Part shown: positions 34,258 through 40,998 of the stretch, in pieces
Numbering within the stretch: the stretch's first letter is position 1
Layout of the letters: the number at the start of each line of letters is the position of its first letter
Virus record (IMG/VR): IMGVR_UViG_3300045119_000180
Span: 1-64,000 of that record
Origin: a virus
Length of the DNA: 64,000 bases
Reading direction: 5' to 3' (one strand)
The notes under the pieces: model-generated
The model's database searches: none
What the model was told of the DNA's origin: nothing
The model's input: only the letters and a program-made list of their open reading frames with translations
Program-made: the position numbers and the translations under genes

Positions 34258-34286
34258 TTGACACCTATTTGAATATCATTTATTGT
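34258..34286 (+). promoter_or_regulatory. Sigma70-like early promoter
   Basis: TTGACA, 17 nt, TATTGT. The spacer contains TTTGAATATC, shared with the promoters at 34854 and 37018. The gene at 34306 follows. Confidence 0.75.
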
Positions 34287-34305
34287 GGTCGCATTGGAGG
34301 TCTCT

Positions 34306-34536
34306 ATGACCAAAGCAGAATCAATAGCGGTTGGAAAGGCCCGAAGAATCAAATATCAAATCGAGGGACGTCGCAATGCGCCGAATCCTCTAGGCATCGA
34401 TGGCAAAGTAGAGCAAATCCGTTGGATTACGTGCCAGCAAGCTCAAGTTGAGCCGAGCGGATGGCTGAGCTATACGTTAGCAGATGGCACAGTAGGTCTC
34501 AAACGGCCGAGAACGTGGCGCGTAAAACCTGAGTAG
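34306..34536 (+). CDS. Early hypothetical protein, 76 aa
   Basis: The ATG at 34306 is preceded by GGAGG, about 20 nt downstream of the predicted -10 box. The basic product (AVGKARRIKYQIEGRR) is a small SH3-like or nucleic-acid-binding candidate. A longer frame from 34285 would begin inside the promoter. Confidence 0.65.
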   Translation: MTKAESIAVGKARRIKYQIEGRRNAPNPLGIDGKVEQIRWITCQQAQVEPSGWLSYTLADGTVGLKRPRTWRVKPE

Positions 34537-34602
34537 TCCAATTGTCATTCTCAGGCCGTCTAATCAAACGTGGATGGCCTAGGAAGTACAAATGGAGGAA
34601 CA

Positions 34603-34848
34603 ATGCCTATCGATTACACAGCTAAACCTGATGACGGTTCAAATACTGTTTACACGTACACTACAGACGGAGCACAAGAGATCAAAGTAGAGTTTTACGT
34701 GTCTGATGAAGAGGAGAAGAATGCTGTGCGATTCTTGGAGTCGCGCAATTACAGGATATACAAACAGCATGGCGGACGAGCAGTAGTAAATGACGCCATA
34801 ACAACCAATAGCACGACCGTAACAGAGATTAGAAAAGCTTTAGAATAA
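34603..34848 (+). CDS. Early hypothetical protein, 81 aa
   Basis: The start MPIDYTAKPDDG is preceded by GGAGGAA. Internal TVYTYTTDGAQEIKVEFYVS is part of the 114-nt duplication. The last 19 nt, with the following promoter, have a second copy at 36991. Unknown function. Confidence 0.65.
   Translation: MPIDYTAKPDDGSNTVYTYTTDGAQEIKVEFYVSDEEEKNAVRFLESRNYRIYKQHGGRAVVNDAITTNSTTVTEIRKALE
34637..34750 (+). repeat. 114-bp direct repeat, copy 2
   Basis: Lies inside the intact 81-aa gene; copy 1 is in a truncated frame at 34032-34145. Confidence 0.9.
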
Positions 34849-34853
34849 AACTC

Positions 34854-34882
34854 TTGACATCTTTATTGAATATCGGCATACT
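34854..34882 (+). promoter_or_regulatory. Sigma70-like early promoter
   Basis: TTGACA, 17 nt, CATACT, with ATTGAATATC in the spacer. It starts 5 nt after the upstream stop codon. Confidence 0.7.
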
Positions 34883-34901
34883 TGCATCAAGGAGAAAAAC
34901 A

Positions 34902-35105
34902 ATGTCACACGATTTAATGATGCAACTAGGGATGATCAATCAATCAAACGACAAAGCCAGCCAGACCGACAATGAATCAACCGCAGACGATCTCGTTACA
35001 GCTTATGCCTTCGAAGACTTAGAGAATGATGCTGAATTGATGCAAACCGTTGAATATAAAGTATTAATGTGCGATATTCCCACGAATCCGCTGTTTATCA
35101 ATTAA
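34902..35105 (+). CDS. Early acidic protein, 67 aa
   Basis: MSHDLMMQLGMINQSNDKAS is preceded by AAGGAG. The remainder is acidic, with a hydrophobic C-terminal VLMCDIPTNPLF. Acidic small early proteins often bind host enzymes, but no target can be named. Confidence 0.6.
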   Translation: MSHDLMMQLGMINQSNDKASQTDNESTADDLVTAYAFEDLENDAELMQTVEYKVLMCDIPTNPLFIN

Positions 35106-35115
35106 GGAGAAGACA

Positions 35116-35358
35116 ATGAAAACGATGTCTATTCGACTGCAAGATGAAACAGGACAGATTTATAAATGGACAATTAAGCATATCCCGCGAGTAATCAATT
35201 GCACTATAGGTAGAAAAACCCGCGTGTTGACAGGCTGGGAATTCACGGATCACGACGGTTATGCGCGATTTGCTGAGGGTAATTGGCAAGATTTAGTTAG
35301 TATGTTCAAGAACACGGCCGAGAACTACGGTTTCAAGCTGATGTCGGAGCTATCTTAA
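35116..35358 (+). CDS. Early hypothetical protein, 80 aa
   Basis: Preceded by AAGGAG at good spacing. It has a mixed beta/alpha pattern (MSIRLQDETGQIYKWTIKHI). The stop overlaps the next ATG. Confidence 0.6.
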   Translation: MKTMSIRLQDETGQIYKWTIKHIPRVINCTIGRKTRVLTGWEFTDHDGYARFAEGNWQDLVSMFKNTAENYGFKLMSELS

Positions 35359-35597
35359 TGACACACCGCGCCCATACCGTATTGACTCTAGCGTTGCTGG
35401 TCCTGCTAGGAATGGCTGTTTATCGCATACAGCGGCTCCAGGACGAACGAAACGACCTAACAGCTGTACGCAACGCATTGATTGAGCTAAACCACGACAA
35501 ATCGGAGTATATTGATGCGGGATGCAATGGTGAATATCAGGGATCCGAAGAAACGACCGGACAGAACGATTTTGATGGGACGAAAGAATCGAGATAA
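35358..35597 (+). CDS. Small membrane-anchored protein, 79 aa
   Basis: An N-terminal hydrophobic segment (about residues 8-20) and a coiled-coil-like LQDERNDLTAVRNALIELN suggest an inner-membrane anchor with a polar tail, spanin-like in shape. A different frame over the tail (MVNIRDPKKRPDRTILMGRK) also looks protein-like, so the 3' part may be dual coding. Confidence 0.5.
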   Translation: MTHRAHTVLTLALLVLLGMAVYRIQRLQDERNDLTAVRNALIELNHDKSEYIDAGCNGEYQGSEETTGQNDFDGTKESR

Positions 35598-35607
35598 GGA
35601 GATTCAA

Positions 35608-35769
35608 ATGACGCTCCGAGAGAAAGCTATAGAATATCTCAAGAATCGGTACGAAGAAGAAGCTTTTAAATATCCGTTAATGCGCAAAGATGTGACACTA
35701 AATGGCTACGTCCAAGCGAATCTGAAGTATGCCATGCGCAACATTCGCAATAAGGAGCGCAATGCGTAA
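35608..35769 (+). CDS. Small basic protein, 53 aa
   Basis: The ATG at 35608 has AAGGAG 7 nt upstream. MTLREKAIEYLKNRYEEEAF is helical. The in-frame extension from 35512 overlaps the previous gene. Unknown function. Confidence 0.55.
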   Translation: MTLREKAIEYLKNRYEEEAFKYPLMRKDVTLNGYVQANLKYAMRNIRNKERNA

Positions 35770-35947
35770 CTCACCCTATCCCGTTAGTCTGGCCACTCTT
35801 CGTCGACTAGAGGCAATGCGGGCACACGCCGTACATTTGCCTCGTGCGATTGACCAAACGAAGGATGCGGAGTTTAGCTCTTTTATCGCCGTAGCTATTG
35901 CGGTGATTATGCTGGTCACAATGCTTTTTGCTTGTGCCAAATGGTGA
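35762..35947 (+). CDS. Small protein with C-terminal membrane helix, 61 aa
   Basis: The start MRNSPYPVSLATLRRLEAMR is preceded by AAGGAG. The last 20 residues are hydrophobic (IAVAIAVIMLVTMLFACAKW), so it is probably tail-anchored. Confidence 0.55.
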   Translation: MRNSPYPVSLATLRRLEAMRAHAVHLPRAIDQTKDAEFSSFIAVAIAVIMLVTMLFACAKW

Positions 35948-36272
35948 CACTATTTTCTAGGTCCCCAATGAAGTCACCAACGCGGGGACCGGTGACTTTC
36001 GACGTCTGGGAAAGACGAGGTCACAATAGGCCAAAATAACGAAAGTCCATTGGTACTCAAATTGGTCTCACATAGAGCAAATAGTAAAATGGTGACAGAA
36101 TTAAATCCTTTATAATGAGTATACAAGTGATATTCAATGGAAAATGCAAGTTACTTTTAAGAAGTATAGATTCTTGGTTTGATTATTTGATCCCATTCTA
36201 AAAACATGTGCTCTCAGTAGTGGGAAGTCCTCGGTCCATTTGCTGGTGACTTTGCTGGAGACCAAATAATGC
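35948..36272. other. Intergenic regulatory region with repeated GTGAC boxes
   Basis: No gene is seen. GGTGAC or its complement occurs at 35943, 35973, 35991, 36091 and 36245, with a related GGTCAC at 36019. That is far above the expectation for about 300 bp. The region ends at a strong promoter. Confidence 0.55.
35960..35998 (+). promoter_or_regulatory. Two mutually exclusive hairpins
   Basis: GGTCCCC (35960-35966) can pair with GGGGACC (35984-35990). AAGTCACC (35971-35978) can pair with GGTGACTT (35991-35998). The strands interleave, so only one stem can form at a time. A short CGTC/GACG hairpin follows. Confidence 0.55.
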
Positions 36273-36301
36273 TTGACAAAGTCTCACAAATATGCTACAA
36301 T
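36273..36301 (+). promoter_or_regulatory. Strong sigma70-like promoter
   Basis: A consensus TTGACA is followed by 17 nt and TACAAT. The gene at 36324 begins 23 nt later behind AGGAGG. Confidence 0.8.
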
Positions 36302-36323
36302 GGGACTAGGAGGCTAAAATTAA

Positions 36324-36755
36324 ATGAGCCTATATGATATTCGAGATGATATGAGAGTTATTAATCCACGCCCAGTTTGCAAAGCTAACAAACATTCGAT
36401 GTTAGACGCGACTAACGTTTGGGTTAAAAAGAGCACTGGTCAAAGGTATTGCAAGGCCTGCCGCAAGGATAAGCGCCAAAAGGACTATCAAGCGGAAAAA
36501 CAGGTCAACCAGGGCTTCTTTGCATTTGGTACGCTTTGGAACTTCGATCAAATTAGACTAGCTACGCTTCCCCAGATCCGTACGCAAAAGGAGACAATAG
36601 AGAAGAAAGTAGGCAAGCTGGCTGAGAGTCTATCAGAGCACCAAGAGCAGCTGAGACTAGTCACAGCCGCATGGCAAGCCCATATAGACAAGATATATGA
36701 TGATGTTAAGCCTATCCGTCCAATTACGGATGATGATGACGGAGGAAACCTATGA
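36324..36755 (+). CDS. Early protein with N-terminal Cys/His module, 143 aa
   Basis: The N-terminus has VCKANKHSML and RYCKACRKDKRQKDYQ, the plant-like CxxC/HNH-leader zinc module often seen at the start of phage endonucleases. Here it is fused to a coiled coil (about residues 85-125) and an acidic tail DDDDGGN, not to a nuclease core. It may be a reused homing-endonuclease DNA-binding module. Confidence 0.6.
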   Translation: MSLYDIRDDMRVINPRPVCKANKHSMLDATNVWVKKSTGQRYCKACRKDKRQKDYQAEKQVNQGFFAFGTLWNFDQIRLATLPQIRTQKETIEKKVGKLAESLSEHQEQLRLVTAAWQAHIDKIYDDVKPIRPITDDDDGGNL

Positions 36756-36991
36756 TAGACACGAAGCCTCTAAAAAAGATGCTATTGGCATCATTGAACG
36801 AACTAAAGGAATTGACAGATCCCGCTGGCAGTACGTTGGCCGAGCGGGAAGAAGATAGGCAAACTGTTATGGAGACCGGACAGTATTTGTACCTATCTGG
36901 CGCGAAGGAAGAAGAGATAACAACAGACAAGAATAGCTTGTTCCATGCTTGGCTAATGGAAGGATTCAGGCAACGAAAGCAAGCGAATTAG
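36752..36991 (+). CDS. Early hypothetical protein, 79 aa
   Basis: A helical, acidic protein whose ATG overlaps the previous stop (ATGA). No family recognised. Confidence 0.55.
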   Translation: MIDTKPLKKMLLASLNELKELTDPAGSTLAEREEDRQTVMETGQYLYLSGAKEEEITTDKNSLFHAWLMEGFRQRKQAN

Positions 36992-37009
36992 ATTAGAAAA
37001 GCTTTAGAA
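36991..37009 (+). repeat. Copy of the 3' end of the 81-aa gene
   Basis: GATTAGAAAAGCTTTAGAA is identical to 34827-34845. In both places a TTGACA promoter follows within about 10-12 nt, so gene tail and promoter were probably copied together. Confidence 0.7.
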
Positions 37010-37017
37010 AATAACAC

Positions 37018-37046
37018 TTGACAATCTATTTGAATATCGCTATCGT
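37018..37046 (+). promoter_or_regulatory. Sigma70-like early promoter
   Basis: TTGACA, 17 nt, TATCGT, with TTTGAATATC in the spacer. Confidence 0.7.
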
Positions 37047-37065
37047 AATACCAGAAAGAGAGTAG

Positions 37066-37088
37066 TTTGGGCTAAAATCATACTTCGC
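37066..37088 (+). repeat. GGGCTAAAATCATACTTCGC leader repeat, copy 1
   Basis: A 23-nt sequence just upstream of the AAGGAGG of the 127-aa gene. An exact copy is at 37485-37507 before the next gene, with looser copies at 38171 and 39765. Confidence 0.75.
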
Positions 37089-37100
37089 TAAGGAGGACGT

Positions 37101-37484
37101 ATGCACGCGATTAAAGAACTAGACGAATTTACCAAGCAATACCTCAATACGGCATTATGGTCAACGAACGACAATACAACGGAAAGCGGCGGCTATCCGT
37201 TAGACGATAACTATTCAATCGAGGACTGCGCACCCGAAACGATTGAACGCGCCATTGCGGATTGCACAGCCTTTCAAACCGCTAACGCCAAGCTGATAGC
37301 CCAGTCCGGCCGGAGTGATACAGACGTAGCACACGACTTTTGGCTAACGCGTAATCATCATGGCGCCGGCTTTTGGGATGGCGACTACCCTGCGCCTATT
37401 GGTAAGGCGCTAACGGCAGCTGCGCATATTTGGGGTGAGATTGATCTATACGTAAGTGACGACGGTAAACTGTATTTCTCGTAA
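37101..37484 (+). CDS. Conserved phage hypothetical protein, 127 aa
   Basis: The C-terminal HDFWLTRNHHGAGFWDGDYP and GEIDLYVSDDGKLYF match a small protein widespread in phages, to which I can assign no biochemical function. AAGGAGG precedes the start. It is the first gene after the promoter at 37018. Confidence 0.7.
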   Translation: MHAIKELDEFTKQYLNTALWSTNDNTTESGGYPLDDNYSIEDCAPETIERAIADCTAFQTANAKLIAQSGRSDTDVAHDFWLTRNHHGAGFWDGDYPAPIGKALTAAAHIWGEIDLYVSDDGKLYFS

Positions 37485-37507
37485 TTTGGGCTAAAATCAT
37501 ACTTCGC
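37485..37507 (+). repeat. GGGCTAAAATCATACTTCGC leader repeat, copy 2
   Basis: An exact 23-nt copy of 37066-37088, located between the 127-aa and 92-aa genes. Confidence 0.75.
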
Positions 37508-37524
37508 ATGAAAGGAAACGAAAA

Positions 37525-37803
37525 ATGGTAACTTTTACAAAAGCACCTTGGACACTTGAGGAACATGAAGACGAACCGTGTAAATTAATTGGCAACGGTA
37601 CTATTCACATTGCGGACATCTATGCAACGGACTTTCCAGCTGGCGCTGCGGATGCTCGATTAATCCAGGCCGCGCCTTTGATGTACGAAACGTTGCAGGC
37701 ACTTGCGCACCAATTGACGGTAGGAGAGGCTAGCCAAGGAAGTCTTAGAGACATTAACTGGTGCGCTAAACAAGCTCGCGCTGTTCTAGAAGTATTAAAA
37801 TGA
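37525..37803 (+). CDS. Conserved phage hypothetical protein, 92 aa
   Basis: The pattern TKAPWTLEEH...IADIYATDF...ADARLIQAAPLMYETLQAL is common among phage early proteins of unknown role (residues 1-65). It follows the second leader repeat. Confidence 0.7.
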   Translation: MVTFTKAPWTLEEHEDEPCKLIGNGTIHIADIYATDFPAGAADARLIQAAPLMYETLQALAHQLTVGEASQGSLRDINWCAKQARAVLEVLK

Positions 37804-37964
37804 ACACCATATCCAATCTAGTAGTCCTGCAATCCGAACTAAAGAATATCTGTATTGACAATTACGCCGACTGGACGCATTATAAACAAATCGAAGACGA
37901 AACGAAAATACAGGCTGATAAGGCTTTCGAACGAATATTGTATTACGCCAAAAGGGCTGTATGA
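37800..37964 (+). CDS. Small helical protein, 54 aa
   Basis: MNTISNLVVLQSELKNICID with the ATG overlapping the previous stop (ATGA) and its own stop overlapping the next start. Unknown. Confidence 0.5.
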   Translation: MNTISNLVVLQSELKNICIDNYADWTHYKQIEDETKIQADKAFERILYYAKRAV

Positions 37965-38077
37965 CAAAATACCTCTATTGCCGTTATTGCTCAAAAAATC
38001 GGCTTTTCGAATTGGTTGACGCAATTCGTAATAGGTGGCGTTGCGGTAAATGTGATAAAACAAGGAGGGCATTATGA
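37961..38077 (+). CDS. Small zinc-ribbon protein, 38 aa
   Basis: MTKYLYCRYCSKNRLFELVD then RWRCGKCDKTRRAL gives two CxxC knuckles. Coupled by ATGA at both ends. Confidence 0.55.
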   Translation: MTKYLYCRYCSKNRLFELVDAIRNRWRCGKCDKTRRAL

Positions 38078-38169
38078 TCGTATTATCTGTATTGATTGGT
38101 TGGGTTATTCTGTCCGTGCCGGCAGGTCTTATTGCGGGCCGGATATTACACTTCAATTTGGAGGAATAG
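38074..38169 (+). CDS. Single-span membrane peptide, 31 aa
   Basis: MIVLSVLIGWVILSVPAGLI is a membrane helix followed by a short polar tail. AAGGAGG lies 5 nt upstream, giving strong start support. Confidence 0.55.
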   Translation: MIVLSVLIGWVILSVPAGLIAGRILHFNLEE

Positions 38170-38212
38170 TCGGGCTAAATTCGTACTTCGCCTTCGGGCA
38201 GAAAGGTTTTTT

Positions 38213-38407
38213 ATGGCTTGGCAAATTGATAAATCTCATCCTGCTTACCTTAGAGAAGTGATTCAAGAATTGCAAAAAGCCGTTGGAAGTTTTATCTATA
38301 TAGGCAACAATCTTCATATGTCTCATACTGATTTCTTTAAGGATCTCTATAACGTTGCATTATTGGATGCAAAGGTGGCTTATGATAAAGCACAAGAGCT
38401 TCGTTAG
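38213..38407 (+). CDS. Small hypothetical protein, 64 aa
   Basis: MAWQIDKSHPAYLREVIQEL starts behind GAAAGG and a looser third copy of the leader repeat (38171-38191). Helical; unknown function. Confidence 0.55.
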   Translation: MAWQIDKSHPAYLREVIQELQKAVGSFIYIGNNLHMSHTDFFKDLYNVALLDAKVAYDKAQELR

Positions 38408-38489
38408 AGTGCCGGCATGGCTCGCCTTTCTAGGCGCATTAACGGCTGGAATGGCTGTTGTATGGACGATAGGAAAGGTAATAAAATGA
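38382..38489 (+). CDS. Single-span membrane peptide, 35 aa
   Basis: A basic N-terminus MIKHKSFVRVPAW leads to a hydrophobic helix (LAFLGALTAGMAVVWTIG). The stop overlaps the next ATG (ATGA). Confidence 0.5.
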   Translation: MIKHKSFVRVPAWLAFLGALTAGMAVVWTIGKVIK

Positions 38490-38869
38490 CAGACCTCGAT
38501 AGCGAGATTAAAAGACTTTTCGTTACAGAGGGTTTGATTGCAGCTATTAGACTTCATCGGTCTCAAACTGGCTTGTATCTTAAAGAGTCAAAGGCTTACG
38601 TTGAAAAGCTTTGCGTTGGTTTAAATATAGGTCATATTAGACGGCCGTGGGGTAAACAACCTGTAAATAGCAAAGAGTTGATTTTCGAGGCCTTTGATAT
38701 GGCCGAACGCATCCGTTTGCTTACAGAGCGAAACGAACGGCTTATAGGTGCAATCCAGGCGTTATTGGACGATTATCGTACAGAAGGTTGCGCCAATCCT
38801 AAATGCCGGCAGTGCCAACGCAGCAAGATAGCACTGGCTGTAGCTAAAGCCGTCCTCGAGGAGGTATAA
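38486..38869 (+). CDS. Protein with L7/L12 C-terminal-like domain, 127 aa
   Basis: Residues about 5-45 (EIKRLFVTEGLIAAIRLHRS, TGLYLKESKAYVEKL) resemble the ribosomal L7/L12 C-terminal fold that occurs in phage small proteins. A C-terminal CANPKCRQCQR suggests a metal site. The start at 38486 is supported by ATGA coupling; a longer frame from 38417 overlaps the membrane peptide. Confidence 0.6.
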   Translation: MTDLDSEIKRLFVTEGLIAAIRLHRSQTGLYLKESKAYVEKLCVGLNIGHIRRPWGKQPVNSKELIFEAFDMAERIRLLTERNERLIGAIQALLDDYRTEGCANPKCRQCQRSKIALAVAKAVLEEV

Positions 38870-38955
38870 TGGACGGCCTGTTCCTGTTCTTTTGTATCGT
38901 TTTGTTTGTTGCAATTGTTGTTGAGCCGCTGTTAAACTGGCTGGAGAAACTATAA
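38869..38955 (+). CDS. Membrane peptide, 28 aa
   Basis: MDGLFLFFCIVLFVAIVVEP is a single hydrophobic helix, preceded by GAGG and coupled as TAATG on both sides. Confidence 0.5.
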   Translation: MDGLFLFFCIVLFVAIVVEPLLNWLEKL

Positions 38956-39038
38956 TGCTAAAACTATCAGCTTGGCTTTACAGGATAGGCTGGCGAATTC
39001 TAACGTGGTCAATAAAACTCAAGGTGAAATATGAATAA
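38955..39038 (+). CDS. Basic amphipathic peptide, 27 aa
   Basis: MLKLSAWLYRIGWRILTWSI with Lys-rich tail; a Trp-rich amphipathic peptide likely at the membrane. Coupled to the previous gene by TAATG. Confidence 0.4.
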   Translation: MLKLSAWLYRIGWRILTWSIKLKVKYE

Positions 39039-39162
39039 CGAAGACACGGTACGTGCAATCAATCAAGAAATTACTATCGACCTGCTAGAAGATCAAAAAC
39101 TGCTCAATGAGTTGATTAACGAACTACAGGCCGTTCTGGCCGGAAAGCTAGGCAAGAAATGA
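39031..39162 (+). CDS. Small helical protein, 43 aa
   Basis: MNNEDTVRAINQEITIDLLE, an acidic helix; AGGTG precedes the start. Coupled to the next gene by ATGA. Confidence 0.45.
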   Translation: MNNEDTVRAINQEITIDLLEDQKLLNELINELQAVLAGKLGKK

Positions 39163-39323
39163 GAGCGCTACCTTGGATAGTTTTTGGTCTGGCGATTCTT
39201 CATGTGTTTCACAGAGCAAAAATTGATAGATTTAATAGGTGCGACCATTGTGACGGTTGTGGTTGCGCTGGCTGCGGTCCTGACGGCCGGTGTAGCCTTT
39301 GTAATTCGAGAGGTAAGAAATGA
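39159..39323 (+). CDS. Membrane-anchored Cys-rich peptide, 54 aa
   Basis: A hydrophobic N-terminus is followed by CDHCDGCGCAGC and CSLC, eight Cys in 22 residues, suggesting a metal-binding knuckle. ATGA coupling on both ends supports this frame over an overlapping one that starts at 39202. Confidence 0.5.
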   Translation: MRALPWIVFGLAILHVFHRAKIDRFNRCDHCDGCGCAGCGPDGRCSLCNSRGKK

Positions 39324-39466
39324 ACTTCTACGCTTACGTTGCATATTTTATAGTGCTTTTTGGTTTTTGTGCTTTGTTAGGTATAGAACGGCAGTTAGGT
39401 TCCATAGCTAAAAGCTTGCGTGAAATTGCACGAAACAACTGGCGCGACGAAAAAGGCGGAAAATGA
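39320..39466 (+). CDS. Small membrane protein, 48 aa
   Basis: MNFYAYVAYFIVLFGFCALL is a membrane helix with a basic amphipathic tail (SIAKSLREIARNNWR). Coupled by ATGA at both ends. Confidence 0.55.
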   Translation: MNFYAYVAYFIVLFGFCALLGIERQLGSIAKSLREIARNNWRDEKGGK

Positions 39467-39669
39467 GATTCAAATCTTTATCTTATGAAAACAAGCGGCC
39501 TGTTATTACTGTAGAATATAGATCTTGGTTCTGGTGGAAAGAACGCCAATATATGGCTGTTTCTAATATCGTTGGCAGGTATTATAGGTGGGTAGAGTGG
39601 CCGTCGGGTCTTCATACTCCTGATGCTGTGTCTTTTCAATTGGACACTTGGCTAGAGATGAATAAATGA
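39463..39669 (+). CDS. Hypothetical protein, 68 aa
   Basis: A Trp/Tyr-rich small beta protein (VEYRSWFWWKERQYMAVSNI). ATGA-coupled to both neighbours. Unknown function. Confidence 0.55.
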   Translation: MRFKSLSYENKRPVITVEYRSWFWWKERQYMAVSNIVGRYYRWVEWPSGLHTPDAVSFQLDTWLEMNK

Positions 39670-39881
39670 AATTCTCAGAGATACAACGCCGATTGACAAC
39701 AAAGGAGTTTCAAAAAGGCATGTTATGTCCGGTCTGTTTTAAACCGTTCAGCCGCCGTGAAATTATTGGGCGAAAACTATACTTCGCCGCGTTAGTATTA
39801 ATATCAATTATGTTGACATTATTCGCCGGCAGCTGTTATTATCATTGGGTGCTATCAGGAACAATTAATCCAAAACGATGA
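39666..39881 (+). CDS. Zinc-knuckle membrane protein, 71 aa
   Basis: CPVCFKPFSRREI precedes a membrane helix (LYFAALVLISIMLTLFAGS). The coding sequence contains a loose copy of the leader repeat at 39765-39787. Confidence 0.55.
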   Translation: MKFSEIQRRLTTKEFQKGMLCPVCFKPFSRREIIGRKLYFAALVLISIMLTLFAGSCYYHWVLSGTINPKR

Positions 39882-40078
39882 AACGCTCTTTAAAGACAAC
39901 ATCGCGGTTAGATCAACTCGACCGTGAGATCCTAGACCTGACGACAAAGCAGCTTGGTTGCCCGTTTAAAGACTTCGAACCGCTTCATTTAGAGATTATG
40001 GCTAAACAGCTAGAAAGGCGAAATCTTGCTAAAACTGATCGAACGGCTGTTCCCGCCGAAGATCCAGCAATTGCATAA
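39878..40078 (+). CDS. Small basic protein, 66 aa
   Basis: A helical basic protein (RLDQLDREILDLTTKQLGCP). ATGA-coupled to the previous gene. Unknown function. Confidence 0.55.
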   Translation: MKRSLKTTSRLDQLDREILDLTTKQLGCPFKDFEPLHLEIMAKQLERRNLAKTDRTAVPAEDPAIA

Positions 40079-40172
40079 AGACGATATTAAAATGGTTATA
40101 GACTATCATGAACGAAAAGAACGGTTGACAAAAATGCCAGACTGGATTTATAGTAAGGCGAGATTAACATGA
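40026..40172 (+). CDS. Small basic protein, 48 aa, TTG start
   Basis: The frame (M)LKLIERLFPPKIQQLHKDD then YHERKERLTKMPDWIYSK is protein-like. AAAGG lies 7 nt before the TTG, and the stop overlaps the next ATG. It overlaps the previous gene by 53 nt. Confidence 0.45.
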   Translation: MLKLIERLFPPKIQQLHKDDIKMVIDYHERKERLTKMPDWIYSKARLT

Positions 40173-40744
40173 AATGTCCACGGTGCGGCATTGGAATCGA
40201 CGATGACAACGACGGTAATTGTGGTGTGTGCGCAAAGTGGAATGACGCCAAGTTACGCGAGATGACCGGACGCCCGACTCCAGCAGACAAACTAGCAGCG
40301 GTGGTCAATAAGTGGCGCAGGAGTGCTCGCAAGGCGGTGAATATAGGCACTGCGGGTGCATACATGGAATGCTTTGAAGATGTTGAACCCATCCTGGCTG
40401 AACTCCAGCGAGCGCAGGGGCGAGAATTGCTATACATGGCTGAGTCTGTTAGTCGATTGATTCACGCATGGGATTTGTTTCACTCACATCTACCCGATGG
40501 CGAATACAAAGGGCTAGGAGAAATGCGCATGGCGATTACCTACGCCAAGAAGCACCTGCTCTCCGCGCCCACGCCAGCCGAGCAACAGGAAATAGTCAAT
40601 GTAGGCGACAGGAAGTTTACGCGCACCCCTAATATCGTGGGAGATTTACAAGAAATTGTTTCAGATGGTTCCACGCCAGCCGTGCCATTACAAGTTAATT
40701 CTGCTGTGCCATTGCAAGTGAATTATGCTAAGGAGAAAGAATAG
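40169..40744 (+). CDS. Zinc-ribbon hypothetical protein, 191 aa
   Basis: The N-terminus MKCPRCGIGIDDDNDGNCGV holds two zinc knuckles. The middle is helical (about residues 40-135). The C-terminus has a recent 24-nt tandem duplication that gives VPLQVNSA and VPLQVNYA. Base use is slightly more GC-rich than its neighbours. Function unknown. Confidence 0.6.
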   Translation: MKCPRCGIGIDDDNDGNCGVCAKWNDAKLREMTGRPTPADKLAAVVNKWRRSARKAVNIGTAGAYMECFEDVEPILAELQRAQGRELLYMAESVSRLIHAWDLFHSHLPDGEYKGLGEMRMAITYAKKHLLSAPTPAEQQEIVNVGDRKFTRTPNIVGDLQEIVSDGSTPAVPLQVNSAVPLQVNYAKEKE

Positions 40745-40998
40745 TGGAAGACGTTAAAGAATTATATCAAGAACGAATTGGAAAGATGACGAAGCGACAG
40801 TTCGCAGCCGAATTAAAACGTACAATTAAATCCGGCCAGCCGAATATAATGAATGGCGGCATCCGTGCGATTATCGGAAACATTCTTTTAAACGGCAATA
40901 CAAACGGCAACGATCCTTATTTCAATAATACCGGCAAGCGTCGTGGAGCCGGCAAGGGTACAGGTGGATTGGTCCTTGGTGGTGGAGGGCGCGGTTGA
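40744..40998 (+). CDS. Small protein with Gly-rich tail, 84 aa, GTG start
   Basis: A helical N-terminal half is followed by GKRRGAGKGTGG and a GGGGRG end, an RGG-like tail that may bind nucleic acid. AAGGAG lies upstream of the GTG. Confidence 0.55.
   Translation: MEDVKELYQERIGKMTKRQFAAELKRTIKSGQPNIMNGGIRAIIGNILLNGNTNGNDPYFNNTGKRRGAGKGTGGLVLGGGGRG

Noticed and set aside
35960-35998. H-type pseudoknot
   Set aside because: The loops (4, 5 and 0 nt) are too short to allow both stems at once, so alternative hairpins are more likely.
39202-39411. Overlapping membrane-protein frame (MCFTEQKLIDLIG)
   Set aside because: It lacks the ATGA coupling that links the competing Cys-rich frame to both neighbours.
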